Shown one piece after another: positions 32,532 to 41,634 of a DNA stretch of 64,000 nucleotides; position 1 is the first letter of the stretch; every line of letters begins with the position of its first letter. Made by a program: the position numbers and the translations under genes. Origin of the DNA: Clostridiales bacterium UBA7568 (GTDB taxonomy: Bacteria > Bacillota > Clostridia > Oscillospirales > CAG-272); NCBI GenBank assembly GCA_002479075.1, contig DLLG01000004.1, positions 374,944-438,943 on the forward strand, in the 5' to 3' direction. The notes beneath the pieces are model-generated. The model was not told where the DNA came from and did no database searches. It saw nothing but the letters and a program-made list of their open reading frames with translations.

Positions 32532-33521
32532 ATGGACGTTAAAGAATTGGTTCAAAGTCTGTATGATTTAAGTAGCAAGGTTTTATATTACGAAGGCTTG
32601 GAAAGCAAGATTGAAACAAAGAAAAAGCTGCGGGCCGAGGAGATCGGCAGCGTTATAAAAAAGCCGCAGAAGGTTCTTATGAGATCAACGCTGAGCCCGA
32701 AGAGCGTCCCGCCGACGGCCAAAAATCTTTTCAGATATGACAACACGCATATGCCGAAGAATGTGGAGTCGCGACAGAGCTGGACGATTTTTCTGACTGT
32801 TCTTTTGTCGGTGATATTGGTCGTTGTAGCGGCGCGTTTTCAGTCGGTGCTGCTTTTGTTCGCGTCTCTGATTGCGGCAGGTGTAATAATATTTGTGGTT
32901 ATATTTGAAAAACCTTATGAAAAATATGCTGCCCGTCACAAAAATAAGCGCGACAAAGCGTATCAGCGCGATTTGGAGGCGGAGCAAAAGGCTTATGAAG
33001 TACAATTTGAAAAGTATAAAAAAGACGTCGAAGAGAAAAACGAGTTTTTGAAATCACTTGATGCGGAAATTGAGGACGCAGAGCGCGAGTTGGCTGGGCT
33101 TAAGCCCCAAATCGATGCGGACGAAAGCATTCCGTATGTATATAAACATTTTGAGGCGCTCGTATCAATAATCGGATATCTGGAAAACAAACGTGCGGAT
33201 TCTCTCAAAGAGGCGATAAACCTTTATGAGAGCGAAACCCGTGAAAAGCTTCACAACGCCAAAATGGAACAATATGCAAAAACGCAGGCTCAAGAAGCCC
33301 AGCTTCAGAGAGAAGCTGCGGAGCGGACGGAACGCTCGGCTTATTTGCAAAGACTGGCTGCGGAGCGTGCGGCGAGCGAGGCGGCACGTCAAAGACAGGT
33401 TGCCGAAAATGCTGCGGAACAGCAGAGAAGAGCATCCGAAAGAATGGAAGCCGAAGCTCGTCAGCAGAGAAAGGCTATAGAGAAAGCGGCGACAGACATC
33501 ACCAAAAAGCTTGATGAATAA
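32532..33521 (+). CDS. Membrane protein with long coiled-coil tail
   Basis: 329 residues. The N-terminal helical region is about 1-85, two adjacent membrane helices lie at about 85-125 (WTIFLTVLLSVILVVVAARF and a second one), then charged helix from about 130 to the end. The last 90 residues are almost pure Ala/Glu/Arg/Gln heptads (for example AAERTERSAYLQRLAAERAA), a clear coiled coil. No family name is safe; such proteins can act as scaffold or envelope linkers. GAGGAGGAGAATT precedes the ATG. The gene sits alone between two 43-bp direct repeats. Confidence 0.78.
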   Translation: MDVKELVQSLYDLSSKVLYYEGLESKIETKKKLRAEEIGSVIKKPQKVLMRSTLSPKSVPPTAKNLFRYDNTHMPKNVESRQSWTIFLTVLLSVILVVVAARFQSVLLLFASLIAAGVIIFVVIFEKPYEKYAARHKNKRDKAYQRDLEAEQKAYEVQFEKYKKDVEEKNEFLKSLDAEIEDAERELAGLKPQIDADESIPYVYKHFEALVSIIGYLENKRADSLKEAINLYESETREKLHNAKMEQYAKTQAQEAQLQREAAERTERSAYLQRLAAERAASEAARQRQVAENAAEQQRRASERMEAEARQQRKAIEKAATDITKKLDE

Positions 33522-33530
33522 TAAAATAAC

Positions 33531-33573
33531 AAAAAGCACGCTCCGGCGTGCTTTTTGTTTTGGATTATATTAT
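33531..33573. repeat. 43-bp direct repeat with terminator, right copy
   Basis: Identical to 32287-32329. The hairpin serves the coiled-coil gene on the plus strand and the rnf operon on the minus strand, and the repeat includes the stop codon of the Gx transporter gene (33570-33572). This is probably the original copy. Confidence 0.9.
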
Positions 33574-34076
33574 TGCGTATTTGCGGGCTTCAGCTTCTTT
33601 ATCAGAAGCGCAGAGACAAGCCCGACGAGCACGCCGGAGACGACGGCGGCGACGGAGAGGAAGATCAGATAATAGCCTATTTCCGCTGTGCCGAGTATGA
33701 TGACAGCGCATAGAACCTGCCCGACATTATGCATAACCGCGCCCGCGACGCTGACTCCGACTGCCGAAAACAGCGCAGATTTTTTCAGAAGTATCATAAC
33801 GGCAAGACTTAAAACCGCACCCGAAAAACTGTATATAAACGACATAACCGAGCCGAAGAGCAGAGCTGAAAGAGCAACTCTTACCAAAGATATGAGTGCT
33901 GCGCTTTTCGGGTCAACAGAATAAAGCGCAAATATGACGGCGATGTTTGCAAGTCCGAGCTTTATTCCCGGAACGGCGGAGTATACCGGCGGGAGGAGAG
34001 CTTCTATGTATGAAAGCATCATCGCCACAGCCGCCATAACCCCGATGAGGGCGAGTTTTTTAGTATTTATTTTCAC
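33570..34076 (-). CDS. Gx transporter family membrane protein
   Basis: 168 residues, about five to six helices. Belongs to the group formerly called heptaprenyl diphosphate synthase component I, now usually Gx transporter: KKLALIGVMAAVAMMLSYIE, GIKLGLANI and LFGSVMSFIYSFSGAVLSL. It resembles ECF S-components. It overlaps the NusG-II gene by 4 bp (ATGA) and ends the rnf operon. Such genes often accompany rnf or flavin-transfer genes; its cargo is unproven. Confidence 0.85.
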   Translation of the reverse strand: MKINTKKLALIGVMAAVAMMLSYIEALLPPVYSAVPGIKLGLANIAVIFALYSVDPKSAALISLVRVALSALLFGSVMSFIYSFSGAVLSLAVMILLKKSALFSAVGVSVAGAVMHNVGQVLCAVIILGTAEIGYYLIFLSVAAVVSGVLVGLVSALLIKKLKPANTQ

Positions 34077-34435
34077 GATACCGCGTCAACCCCCTCGCCG
34101 GAAACGATCTTTATAACGGTTTTGTTCGGCAGGCAGGTTATCGCTTCGCCCGCAAAGCGGATTTTCCTGTGTCGGACGCAGATCTTATCCGGGCACGAGG
34201 CGTCCGAAACGAAAACATACCCGTTTTCAATGACAAGGACGTTCGTTCCGCCGTTTTCAAGGGTGACCGTCAGATTTTCCGAAAGGGAATACCGCGCGGT
34301 CTCTTTGCCGTTCTGCACGACGGAGACATATGCCCCCTCTTTGCGCAGAGCAAAGAAGAGCAGAGCAAATATTGCTGCCGCAAGAAGTACGGCGGCTATA
34401 AGGATAATATCGTTTCTTAATTTTTTGTTTTTCAT
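34073..34435 (-). CDS. NusG domain II-containing membrane-anchored protein
   Basis: 120 residues. One N-terminal membrane helix (about 8-28) followed by the extracytoplasmic NusG_II domain: VLVIENGYVFVSDASCPDKI, then CVRHRKIRF and TCLPNKTVIKI, with a Cys pair that may bind or form a disulfide. It commonly lies beside rnf and Gx transporter genes in Clostridia; its role there is unknown. The start MKNKK (34433-34435) is used because the upstream frame falls in the spacer. Cotranscribed with rnfB, 36 bp upstream. Confidence 0.85.
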   Translation of the reverse strand: MKNKKLRNDIILIAAVLLAAAIFALLFFALRKEGAYVSVVQNGKETARYSLSENLTVTLENGGTNVLVIENGYVFVSDASCPDKICVRHRKIRFAGEAITCLPNKTVIKIVSGEGVDAVS

Positions 34436-34471
34436 AGCTAAGATTTTGCCCGCACGGTGTGCGGGCATTTT

Positions 34472-35287
34472 TTATTTTTTGTTTATTCCGAGAAACGACC
34501 CGCTTCTGATACATCCGACAGGGCAATTATCTGCGCACACGCCGCACCCGGTGCATTTTTCCGCATCAACGGAGGCAAGATTGTCACGCACGGTTATCGC
34601 CTGTTCGGGGCAGAGCTTTTCGCACTTTTTGCAACCGATACAACCGGCGAGGCACTCCTTGCGTACAAGCGCGCCCTTTTCTTTATTTGAACAGAGGACG
34701 ACGGTCTTTGCGACGTCAGGAACGAGCGAAATTATATGCTTCGGGCAGGCACGGACGCACAGTCCGCAGCCCATACAGAGCGCGGTATTGATATGCGCAA
34801 TGCCGTTTTCAATGCAGATTGCGTCATTTGCGCAGACAGAGGCGCAGTCGCCGTAGCCGAGACAGCCGAAGGCGCATTTTCCGGTTCCGCCGTATAGCTG
34901 GTTTGCCGCAGCACAGCTTTCAATGCCCTCGTATATCTCTTTCTTTTCGGTTGCGTTGCAGTCGCCGCCGCAATATACTATCGCAACCTGCTCGGCGACG
35001 TCCTCGTACGCGACCCCAAGCACCTCTGACAGCTTTTTTGCAACGGCATCCGCGCCAGGAATGCAGAGGTTGACCTCTGCTTTGCCGTTTGCCAACGCCT
35101 CTGCGTAACCGTCGCAGCCTGTGTATCCGCAGGCGCCGCAGTTGACGCCCGGCAGGCACGCGCGGACAGCTTCTTTCTTTTCATCGACCTTGACAGCCAT
35201 AAAATGAGAGGCGAGCGCAAGAACGATTCCGCATACAAGCCCGATTCCCGAAACAACGGCAACGGCTATGAGAATGTTATATATCAT
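34472..35287 (-). CDS. rnfB: Rnf complex subunit B (iron-sulfur)
   Basis: 271 residues, one N-terminal membrane helix and many Cys. The first cluster domain VNCGACGYTGCDGYAEAL is the [4Fe-4S] Fes motif. It is followed by ferredoxin-like clusters CMGCGLCVRACP, CIGCKKCEKLCP and CTGCGVCADNCPVGCI. Takes electrons from reduced ferredoxin and passes them into the Rnf complex, which reduces NAD+ and pumps Na+ or H+. It is 12 bp after rnfA in the order C-D-G-E-A-B. Confidence 0.95.
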   Translation of the reverse strand: MIYNILIAVAVVSGIGLVCGIVLALASHFMAVKVDEKKEAVRACLPGVNCGACGYTGCDGYAEALANGKAEVNLCIPGADAVAKKLSEVLGVAYEDVAEQVAIVYCGGDCNATEKKEIYEGIESCAAANQLYGGTGKCAFGCLGYGDCASVCANDAICIENGIAHINTALCMGCGLCVRACPKHIISLVPDVAKTVVLCSNKEKGALVRKECLAGCIGCKKCEKLCPEQAITVRDNLASVDAEKCTGCGVCADNCPVGCIRSGSFLGINKK

Positions 35288-35299
35288 TTGCGCCTCCTT

Positions 35300-35893
35300 T
35301 CAGGCAAAGAGATTTTCAACTATCCCCGCAAACCCGAAGAATGAAAGGGAAACGATCGAAGCGGCGATAAGAGTTGCGGGCAAGCCCTTGAAGCATTCGG
35401 GAGCGTCGCAGTTTTCGATGCGTGAACGAACGCCGGAGAAGAGCACCATTGCAAGAAGAAATCCGAGCCCGCAGCCAAGAGAACTTACCATTGACTCAAC
35501 GAAATTATATCCGTCCGAGATGTTCTGAATCGTAACGCCGAGGACGGCGCAGTTTGTCGTTATGAGCGGGAGATATATTCCGAGACTTCTATGAAGCGAG
35601 GGAATAAACTTTTTCAGCACGATCTCTATGAACTGAACGAGCGCCGCAATGACGAGAATAAAAACTATTGTTTGCAAATATCCGAGACCGAAACGGTCGA
35701 GAACGAACTTTTGTATCGGATAAGTGACGGCTGTCGAAACAAGCATAACAAAGATGACGGAAAGCCCCATACCTGTTGCCTGATCGAGCTTTTTCGAAAC
35801 GCCGAGAAACGGACATATGCCGAGGAATTTCGAGAGGACGTAGTTATTGACAAGTACACTTGACATAAGAATGACGATGAGTGTCTTAAACAT
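35300..35893 (-). CDS. rnfA: Rnf complex subunit A
   Basis: 197 residues, six membrane helices. LVNNYVLSKFLGICPFLGVS near the start is diagnostic of RnfA/NqrE; the Cys in it lies with the partner Cys of RnfE on an intramembrane iron-sulfur centre in the known structures. Later block TNCAVLGVT is also typical. It overlaps rnfE by 8 bp. Part of the ferredoxin:NAD+ oxidoreductase. Confidence 0.95.
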   Translation of the reverse strand: MFKTLIVILMSSVLVNNYVLSKFLGICPFLGVSKKLDQATGMGLSVIFVMLVSTAVTYPIQKFVLDRFGLGYLQTIVFILVIAALVQFIEIVLKKFIPSLHRSLGIYLPLITTNCAVLGVTIQNISDGYNFVESMVSSLGCGLGFLLAMVLFSGVRSRIENCDAPECFKGLPATLIAASIVSLSFFGFAGIVENLFA

Positions 35894-36575
35894 TGTTCTC
35901 CTCCTTTCCTGAGCAAGAAGAATGCCCGCAAACTCCGGCGGAAGGGCAGCCCTCGCAGCCGAAATCCTTTTTCTTTATGGCTTTGCCTTTTGTGATTTTG
36001 TTGACAACGGCAATGAGAATTCCGAAAACGAGGAAGCCTCCGGGAGCCATTGTCAGTATCGGGATCGAATAATCGGATATGACGGGTATTTTTATTCCTG
36101 CCCAGGTTCCCGAGCCGATTATCTCTCTTATCGATGACATAACAAGCAGGGCGAGGGTAAATCCGAGCCCCATCCCGGCGCCGTCCAGCGCCGATTCGCC
36201 GACTGTGTGCTCTCTTGCAAACATTTCCGCCCTGCCGAGAATAATGCAGTTTACGACTATGAGCGCAAGGTATATTCCGAGCAGGTCATAAAGCTCCGGC
36301 AGAAATGCGTTCATCAGCATTGAAACAACCGTAACAAAAGCGGCGATTATAACGATATAGCAAGGAATTCTGACCTTGTCCGGAATGATCTTTCTCATCG
36401 CCGAGATAGCCATATTGGAGCAGATGAGAACAGCCGTTGCGGCAAGGCCCATACTGACAGCACCGATTACGCTTTTGGTTGTTGCGAGGGTCGGGCAGGT
36501 GCCGAGCACGAGCACAAACACCGGGTTTTCGCGGAGAAGTCCGGCAAGAAAAATCGAGAGTTTGTTCTTTTTCAT
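35886..36575 (-). CDS. rnfE: Rnf complex subunit E, with Cys-rich tail
   Basis: 229 residues, six membrane helices homologous to RnfA (VFVLVLGTCPTLATTKS and VNCIILGRAEMFA). After the last helix it carries a cytoplasmic tail with Cys and His, FGCEGCPSAGVCGHSSCSG, which could bind a metal or cluster. Forms the membrane core with RnfA. It overlaps rnfG by 4 bp. Confidence 0.94.
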   Translation of the reverse strand: MKKNKLSIFLAGLLRENPVFVLVLGTCPTLATTKSVIGAVSMGLAATAVLICSNMAISAMRKIIPDKVRIPCYIVIIAAFVTVVSMLMNAFLPELYDLLGIYLALIVVNCIILGRAEMFAREHTVGESALDGAGMGLGFTLALLVMSSIREIIGSGTWAGIKIPVISDYSIPILTMAPGGFLVFGILIAVVNKITKGKAIKKKDFGCEGCPSAGVCGHSSCSGKEENNV

Positions 36576-37084
36576 TTTGCCGCTCCTTTCAGGATGTCGA
36601 ACGCGGAGAGCGCGTCCTTCAGCGCCTTTTTATAGTTTGCCGTTGTCTTTGTTGCTCCGGAAACGGAATCGACTGAATCGACAGTGCTTCTGTCCGCGCC
36701 GAGGAAAAGCTCTCCGTATGTTTTTTCGTTTCCGAGCGTTTCACCGCTTGAGACGCACGTTGCGCCCGTGATTTTTCCGTTTGAATCAATTCCGCACATT
36801 ATCGTGAGTCCTGCGGAATAGCCCGTTGTGACGAGCTTGAAAACATAACCGCCGCCGCTCTCCGAATAAATTTCTTTGATTGTGTCCGCAATGCCGTCCG
36901 GCATAGTTTCGAGCTTTCCAAAGTCTTTTCCGTCCGGCATTACGACGAGCAGCGATTTTTCAACCTTTTCGTTTTCGCTCTTTTCGATGAGCGGTGCCGT
37001 AAATGAGTTGACAGCCGCAAGAATTGCGGAGGCAACGAGGCATATGGCAAGCAATACGATTACGCTCTTTAAGGAGTCTTTCAT
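36572..37084 (-). CDS. rnfG: Rnf complex subunit G (FMN-binding)
   Basis: 170 residues. One N-terminal membrane helix, then the FMN-binding domain outside the membrane. The flavinylation motif is VSGATKTT (S-G-A-T-x-T), where ApbE links FMN to Thr. No apbE gene lies in the window. It overlaps rnfD and rnfE by 4 bp each, so translation is coupled. Confidence 0.94.
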   Translation of the reverse strand: MKDSLKSVIVLLAICLVASAILAAVNSFTAPLIEKSENEKVEKSLLVVMPDGKDFGKLETMPDGIADTIKEIYSESGGGYVFKLVTTGYSAGLTIMCGIDSNGKITGATCVSSGETLGNEKTYGELFLGADRSTVDSVDSVSGATKTTANYKKALKDALSAFDILKGAAK

Positions 37085-38016
37085 ACCTTTTCACCTCCCA
37101 AGGGCTTTTTTCTTGTCAGCTTTTCGATATAAGGGGTGAGAATGTTCATAAGGAGAATTGCATATGAAACGCCCTCGGGAAGGGAACCCCATATGCGTAT
37201 GACGGACGTTATAAAGCCCGCACCTATGCCGAACACGACTTTACCGAGGGTGTTTGTCGGAGTTGTCGAATAGTCTGTTGCCATAAAGATTGCGCCGATG
37301 AAAAGTCCGCCGAGGAGGGTATGATAAAGAGCGGTCTTGGGGTCGCCTGTGAAAATGAGTATAAATACGAACGTTGATGCGACGAAAGCAACCGGCGTAT
37401 GCCAGCTGATGACCCGTCTTATCATAAGATAAATCCCGCCGATGACGAGCGCAATCACACACGTTTCGCCGATGGCGCCTGCCCTTTTGCCGATGAGCAT
37501 ATCGAGAATCGAGGGAAGCTCTCCCTCCGCCGTTCCTTCAAGAATTACGAGCGGAGTTGCAGAGGAAACGGCGTCAACGCCTTTCGGCACCGCCGTCGCT
37601 GCGACGGTCTTTGAAAAGGCGATTATCATAAATACTCTCGCCGTTACGGCGGGGTTGGCAAAGTTCTGCCCGATACCGCCGAATATGCATTTGACGATGA
37701 TTATCGCAAATACCGCACCGACTGCAACCTGCCATAACGGCATTGTCACAGGGAGGCTGAGCGCAAGGATAAGTCCGGATACGACGGCGCTGAGATCGTA
37801 AATTGTAATCTCCCGTTTGCAGACAAGGCAGAACAGAAGCTCGGCAATGACAGCCGCCGCAACGCTCGTCAGCATAACGAAAAGCGATCTTATTCCGAAT
37901 ATGATACAGCCTGCAACCGCCGCCGGCACAAGCGCGATTATCACGTCCAACATTATCTTTTGCGTTGTTACGCGGCTGTGAATATGGGGCGAAACGGATA
38001 CTTTCAGCTTATTCAT
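37081..38016 (-). CDS. rnfD: Rnf complex subunit D (FMN-binding membrane subunit)
   Basis: 311 residues, about ten helices. The NQR2/RnfD family is visible in SPHIHSRVTTQKIMLDVI near the start, the FMN motif VSSATPL, and TDYSTTPTNTLGKVVFG near the end. Covalently bound FMN and ion channel of the complex. ATGA overlap with rnfC. Confidence 0.95.
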   Translation of the reverse strand: MNKLKVSVSPHIHSRVTTQKIMLDVIIALVPAAVAGCIIFGIRSLFVMLTSVAAAVIAELLFCLVCKREITIYDLSAVVSGLILALSLPVTMPLWQVAVGAVFAIIIVKCIFGGIGQNFANPAVTARVFMIIAFSKTVAATAVPKGVDAVSSATPLVILEGTAEGELPSILDMLIGKRAGAIGETCVIALVIGGIYLMIRRVISWHTPVAFVASTFVFILIFTGDPKTALYHTLLGGLFIGAIFMATDYSTTPTNTLGKVVFGIGAGFITSVIRIWGSLPEGVSYAILLMNILTPYIEKLTRKKPLGGEKV

Positions 38017-39341
38017 TTTCCGCTTTCCTCCTTTGCTTTTGCCTGTTTCTTTGCAATGTAGTCACGCAAGGTCGCCTTTGCAAGCTTGTTTGTCTGAACG
38101 AGGGGGCGTTTTGCGGGGCAGATATATGAGCAACAGCCGCATTCCATACAGAGGTTGACCTGCAATTTTTCGAGCAGTTCTCCGTTTTTTGCTTTATAAG
38201 CTTTTTCGATCTCCGTCGGTACGAGACCGAGCGGACAATGATTTACGCATCTGCCGCAATGAATACAAGCCGTTGTCCTCGGAGCGGTTGCGTCTGCTTT
38301 GCCGAAGGCAAGAATTGCGTTTGTGTTTTTCAGGACGGGCGAGTCCGGAGATGGAACGGAAATTCCCATCATCGGTCCGCCGTAAAGGATTTTTTCCGGC
38401 TCTTCCGAAAAGCCGCCGCAGAATTCAAAAACGTCCGCAAGGGAAGTGCCGATCGGAACGACGACATTTTGCGGGCTTTTTACGGCTCCGCCGTCAACTG
38501 TTACGCATTTTTTGACAAGCGGCATACCTGTTTTTATATAATCCGCAATCTCCGCTGCCGTTGTGCAGTTGCAGACGATGCACCCGACATCCGCCGGCAG
38601 CTTGCCCGCAGGGACGACCTTCCCGGTCGTATTGTATATCAGAACCTTCTCTGCGCCCTGCGGATATGAGGAGGGCAGAGCTTTTACCGTTATACTGTCG
38701 TCGTCTGCCGCCAGATTTTTCATATTCAGAATTGCTTCTTTTTTATTCTTCTCAATGCCGATGATGACCTTTCTTATGCCGATGAATTTTTTCATCAGCC
38801 CGATGGCTTCAATAATTTCCTCGCCCCTTGAGAGCAGGGTGACGCTGTCACTCGTGATATAAGGCTCGCATTCCGCTCCGTTTATGATAAGTGTATCGAT
38901 GCCTTCCTTTGCATCGAGCTTGACGTAAGTCGGAAAGCCGGCGCCGCCGAGGCCGACGATACCGCTTGCGCGGACAGCCGAGATAAAGTCTTCTCTTGTG
39001 TTTATGACGGGCGGTGTGACACTTTCGTGTCTTTCCATAAGCTCGTCCGATTCTATTGTTATTGCCGGAACATATGCTCCGGACGATGTAAGAATGTCTT
39101 CGATTTTTTTGACGGTTCCCGATACGCTTGCGTGTACGGGGGAGGAGATGAATCCGCTTTGCTCGGCAACGAGCTGACCGACCAGAACCCTGTCGCCGAC
39201 CTTGACAACGGGTACGGCTGGCTTGCCTATATGCATAGAGCAGAGGAGAGTTACGCTTTTCGGAGGCGGCATTTCCGCAGGCGAGGAGAGATATGTGTTC
39301 TTCCTGTGCGGAACGCGGATGCCTTTGAGCATTTTCAACAT
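38013..39341 (-). CDS. rnfC: Rnf complex subunit C (NADH-binding, iron-sulfur)
   Basis: 442 residues. N-terminal barrel-sandwich (VGDRVLVGQLVAEQSGFISS), the NADH/FMN-binding fold with GGAGFPTYVK, an SLBB-like part, and two [4Fe-4S] motifs CIHCGRCVNHCP and CMECGCCSYICP. Peripheral subunit that passes electrons to NAD+. It is the first gene of an eight-gene operon; GAGGTGACAAA precedes ATG 39341 and a promoter lies at 39381. Confidence 0.95.
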   Translation of the reverse strand: MLKMLKGIRVPHRKNTYLSSPAEMPPPKSVTLLCSMHIGKPAVPVVKVGDRVLVGQLVAEQSGFISSPVHASVSGTVKKIEDILTSSGAYVPAITIESDELMERHESVTPPVINTREDFISAVRASGIVGLGGAGFPTYVKLDAKEGIDTLIINGAECEPYITSDSVTLLSRGEEIIEAIGLMKKFIGIRKVIIGIEKNKKEAILNMKNLAADDDSITVKALPSSYPQGAEKVLIYNTTGKVVPAGKLPADVGCIVCNCTTAAEIADYIKTGMPLVKKCVTVDGGAVKSPQNVVVPIGTSLADVFEFCGGFSEEPEKILYGGPMMGISVPSPDSPVLKNTNAILAFGKADATAPRTTACIHCGRCVNHCPLGLVPTEIEKAYKAKNGELLEKLQVNLCMECGCCSYICPAKRPLVQTNKLAKATLRDYIAKKQAKAKEESGK

Positions 39342-39380
39342 TTTGTCACCTCGTGTTTGATGAATATTTGTATTATATTC

Positions 39381-39409
39381 ATTATAACCTATCGGAAAAT
39401 AAAAGTCAA
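39381..39409 (-). promoter_or_regulatory. Promoter of the rnf operon
   Basis: Minus strand TTGACT (39404-39409), 17 bp, TATAAT (39381-39386), 40 bp before rnfC. Confidence 0.85.
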
Positions 39410-39519
39410 TCCGAAAAATGAGTTATGAGCCGGCAAAACAGTTACCTTGTACTTGTATTTTTTATCGCATTATGCTAATATGAACAAAAAGATATTATTT
39501 TGATTGGAGAGTTTTGAAA

Positions 39520-41589
39520 ATGGATATAAAGGCGGCGAGATTGAAGGCGAAGGAGCTTGTCGGAAATATGACGGTCGAAGAAAAGGCATCGCAGCTTTTA
39601 TATAACTCTCCTGCGATAGAGAGGCTCGGAATTCACGAATACAACTGGTGGAACGAAAGCTCGCACGGTGTTGCAAGATGCGGTACGGCGACCGTTTTTC
39701 CCCATTCGATAGGTCTTGCGGCAACGTTTGATCCGGAACTTATATTTGAGGTCGCAGACGTTATATCAACAGAGGCGAGAGTCAAATTCAATCAGCACGA
39801 AAAGCGCGGAGATTATGATATATATAAGGGTCTTACCTTCTGGGCGCCGAATATCAACATATTCCGGGATCCGAGGTGGGGCAGAGGACAGGAAACTATG
39901 GGTGAGGATCCGTTTCTGACGGCAACCCTTGCATCCGAATACATCAAAGGACTGCAAGGAAACGGGGAATTTCTCAAAGCGATAGCTTGCTCAAAGCATT
40001 TCGCAGCGCATTCGGGCCCCGAAGGGCTTCGCCACGGGTTCAACGCCGAAGTAAGCGAGCACGATCTTTGGGAGACGTACCTCCCCGCTTTCGAAAGGAC
40101 GGTCAGGAGCGGGGTTCTGGGCGTTATGGGTGCATATAACAGATTGAACGGAGAGCCGTGCTGCGCAAGCCATACTTTGCTTACAGATATACTGCGCAAT
40201 AAATGGCATTTTAACGGCTATGTCACCTCCGACTGCGGTGCTCTGAAAGATATGATTACCGGGCATAAATGCGCCGGCACGTCTGCGGAGGCGGCAGCTA
40301 TGGCACTCAAGGCGGGGTGTGACCTGAATTGCGGAGACGTGTATTCTGCGCTTATCGACGCATACGAGGAGGACTTTATAACAGAAGATGATATAACCCT
40401 GGCGGCAGAGCGACTTTTTACAATCCGCTATCTTCTCGGCGAATTCGAAACGCCTCATCCTTGGAGCGATCTGCCGTATGACCTGCTTGACTGCAAGGCT
40501 CACAAGGCGCTGAACCTCAGGACGGCGGAGGAGAGCATCGTTCTTGTTGAGAATAAGGACCGCTTTTTACCGCTTGATAAAAACGTAAAGAAAATAGCCG
40601 TTGTCGGGCCGAATTCTATGTCGGTTTCGGCGCTTGAGGGCAGTTACAACGGCTATGCCTCGGAATATATAACGGTTGCAGACGGGATCAGGAGAGAATT
40701 TCCCGATGCGGATATAAAGGTTGAACGCGGCTGCAGGCTCATTTCCGAAAAACTCTGCGACTGGAACGGCTTTTCGAATATGTACAGCGACGGTATCGCC
40801 GCCGCGGAAAGCGCGGATGTAACCGTGCTTTGTCTGGGCCTCGATTGCTCTGTCGAGGGGGAGGAAATACCCGGCGCCACAGGGGATTACCTTGACAGAG
40901 GAGACAGGAAGTCGCTCCGCTTGCCGAAACCTCAGCAGAAGCTGGCGGATGCCGTTTGCGACGTATGCGAAAATGTTGTCGTTGTGCTTCTCTGCGGAGG
41001 GTCGATCGATGTCGGAGAAAAAGTCAGAAAGCACGCAAAGGCAATTCTTTACGGCTGGTATCCGGGCGCTGTCGGCGGGTTGGCGATTGCAAGAATACTC
41101 TCCGGAAAAGCAAATCCTTGTGGGAAATTGCCGATAACAATATACAAGGGAGACGATGTTCTTCCGGACTTTTCGGATTATTCGATGAAGGGGAGAACGT
41201 ATAGATACCTGACTTCCGAGCCGCTTTATCCGTTTGGTTACGGGCTTTCATATACCGAGTTTGTATATGAGACAACCGAGATTGCTTCGGAGAATGACAG
41301 GGAAATTTCGGTTAGGCTCAAAATAAAAAATGCCGGAAAACGCGACGGGACGGAAAAAGTGCAGGTTTACGCACGCTTTACAGACAGCAGAACGTATACT
41401 CCGAATTGTCAGCTTTGCGCTGTTAAGGCGGTGACGCTTGCGGCGGGAGAAAATGCCGAATTTGAGCTTTGCATAGATCGTTACTGGCTGAAGGCTGTGC
41501 TACAAAACGGCGAAAGAGTCGATCCGGACGGAGAGATAGGGCTTTACATCGGAGGAGACAAAAACGCTTTTGGAATTCTGAAAAAATAA
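39520..41589 (+). CDS. Glycoside hydrolase family 3 (beta-glucosidase/xylosidase)
   Basis: 689 residues, the three-domain GH3 form: TIM-like barrel (about 1-300) with IEYNWW-type start (HEYNWWNESSHGV), SKHFAAHSG and nucleophile Asp238 in GYVTSDCGAL; a sandwich domain (about 330-560) with GLDCSVEGEE, where the acid/base Glu is expected; and a fibronectin-III-like domain at the end (about 600-680). The opening NWWNES and PNINIFRDPRWGRGQE resemble beta-xylosidase/arabinosidase members. There is no signal peptide. ATG 39520 is ten bases after GGAG; a TTG two codons earlier is less likely. Likely trims imported plant oligosaccharides. Confidence 0.92.
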   Translation: MDIKAARLKAKELVGNMTVEEKASQLLYNSPAIERLGIHEYNWWNESSHGVARCGTATVFPHSIGLAATFDPELIFEVADVISTEARVKFNQHEKRGDYDIYKGLTFWAPNINIFRDPRWGRGQETMGEDPFLTATLASEYIKGLQGNGEFLKAIACSKHFAAHSGPEGLRHGFNAEVSEHDLWETYLPAFERTVRSGVLGVMGAYNRLNGEPCCASHTLLTDILRNKWHFNGYVTSDCGALKDMITGHKCAGTSAEAAAMALKAGCDLNCGDVYSALIDAYEEDFITEDDITLAAERLFTIRYLLGEFETPHPWSDLPYDLLDCKAHKALNLRTAEESIVLVENKDRFLPLDKNVKKIAVVGPNSMSVSALEGSYNGYASEYITVADGIRREFPDADIKVERGCRLISEKLCDWNGFSNMYSDGIAAAESADVTVLCLGLDCSVEGEEIPGATGDYLDRGDRKSLRLPKPQQKLADAVCDVCENVVVVLLCGGSIDVGEKVRKHAKAILYGWYPGAVGGLAIARILSGKANPCGKLPITIYKGDDVLPDFSDYSMKGRTYRYLTSEPLYPFGYGLSYTEFVYETTEIASENDREISVRLKIKNAGKRDGTEKVQVYARFTDSRTYTPNCQLCAVKAVTLAAGENAEFELCIDRYWLKAVLQNGERVDPDGEIGLYIGGDKNAFGILKK

Positions 41590-41599
41590 TCTGAAAAAA

Positions 41600-41632
41600 A
41601 GAAGCAACCTTGCGGTTGCTTTCTCGTTTTAT
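41600..41632. terminator. Terminator between convergent genes
   Basis: GAAGCAACC-TTGC-GGTTGCTTTC with T run on the plus strand and A run before it, ending GH3 and the convergent membrane protein gene. Confidence 0.75.
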
Positions 41633-41634
41633 TT

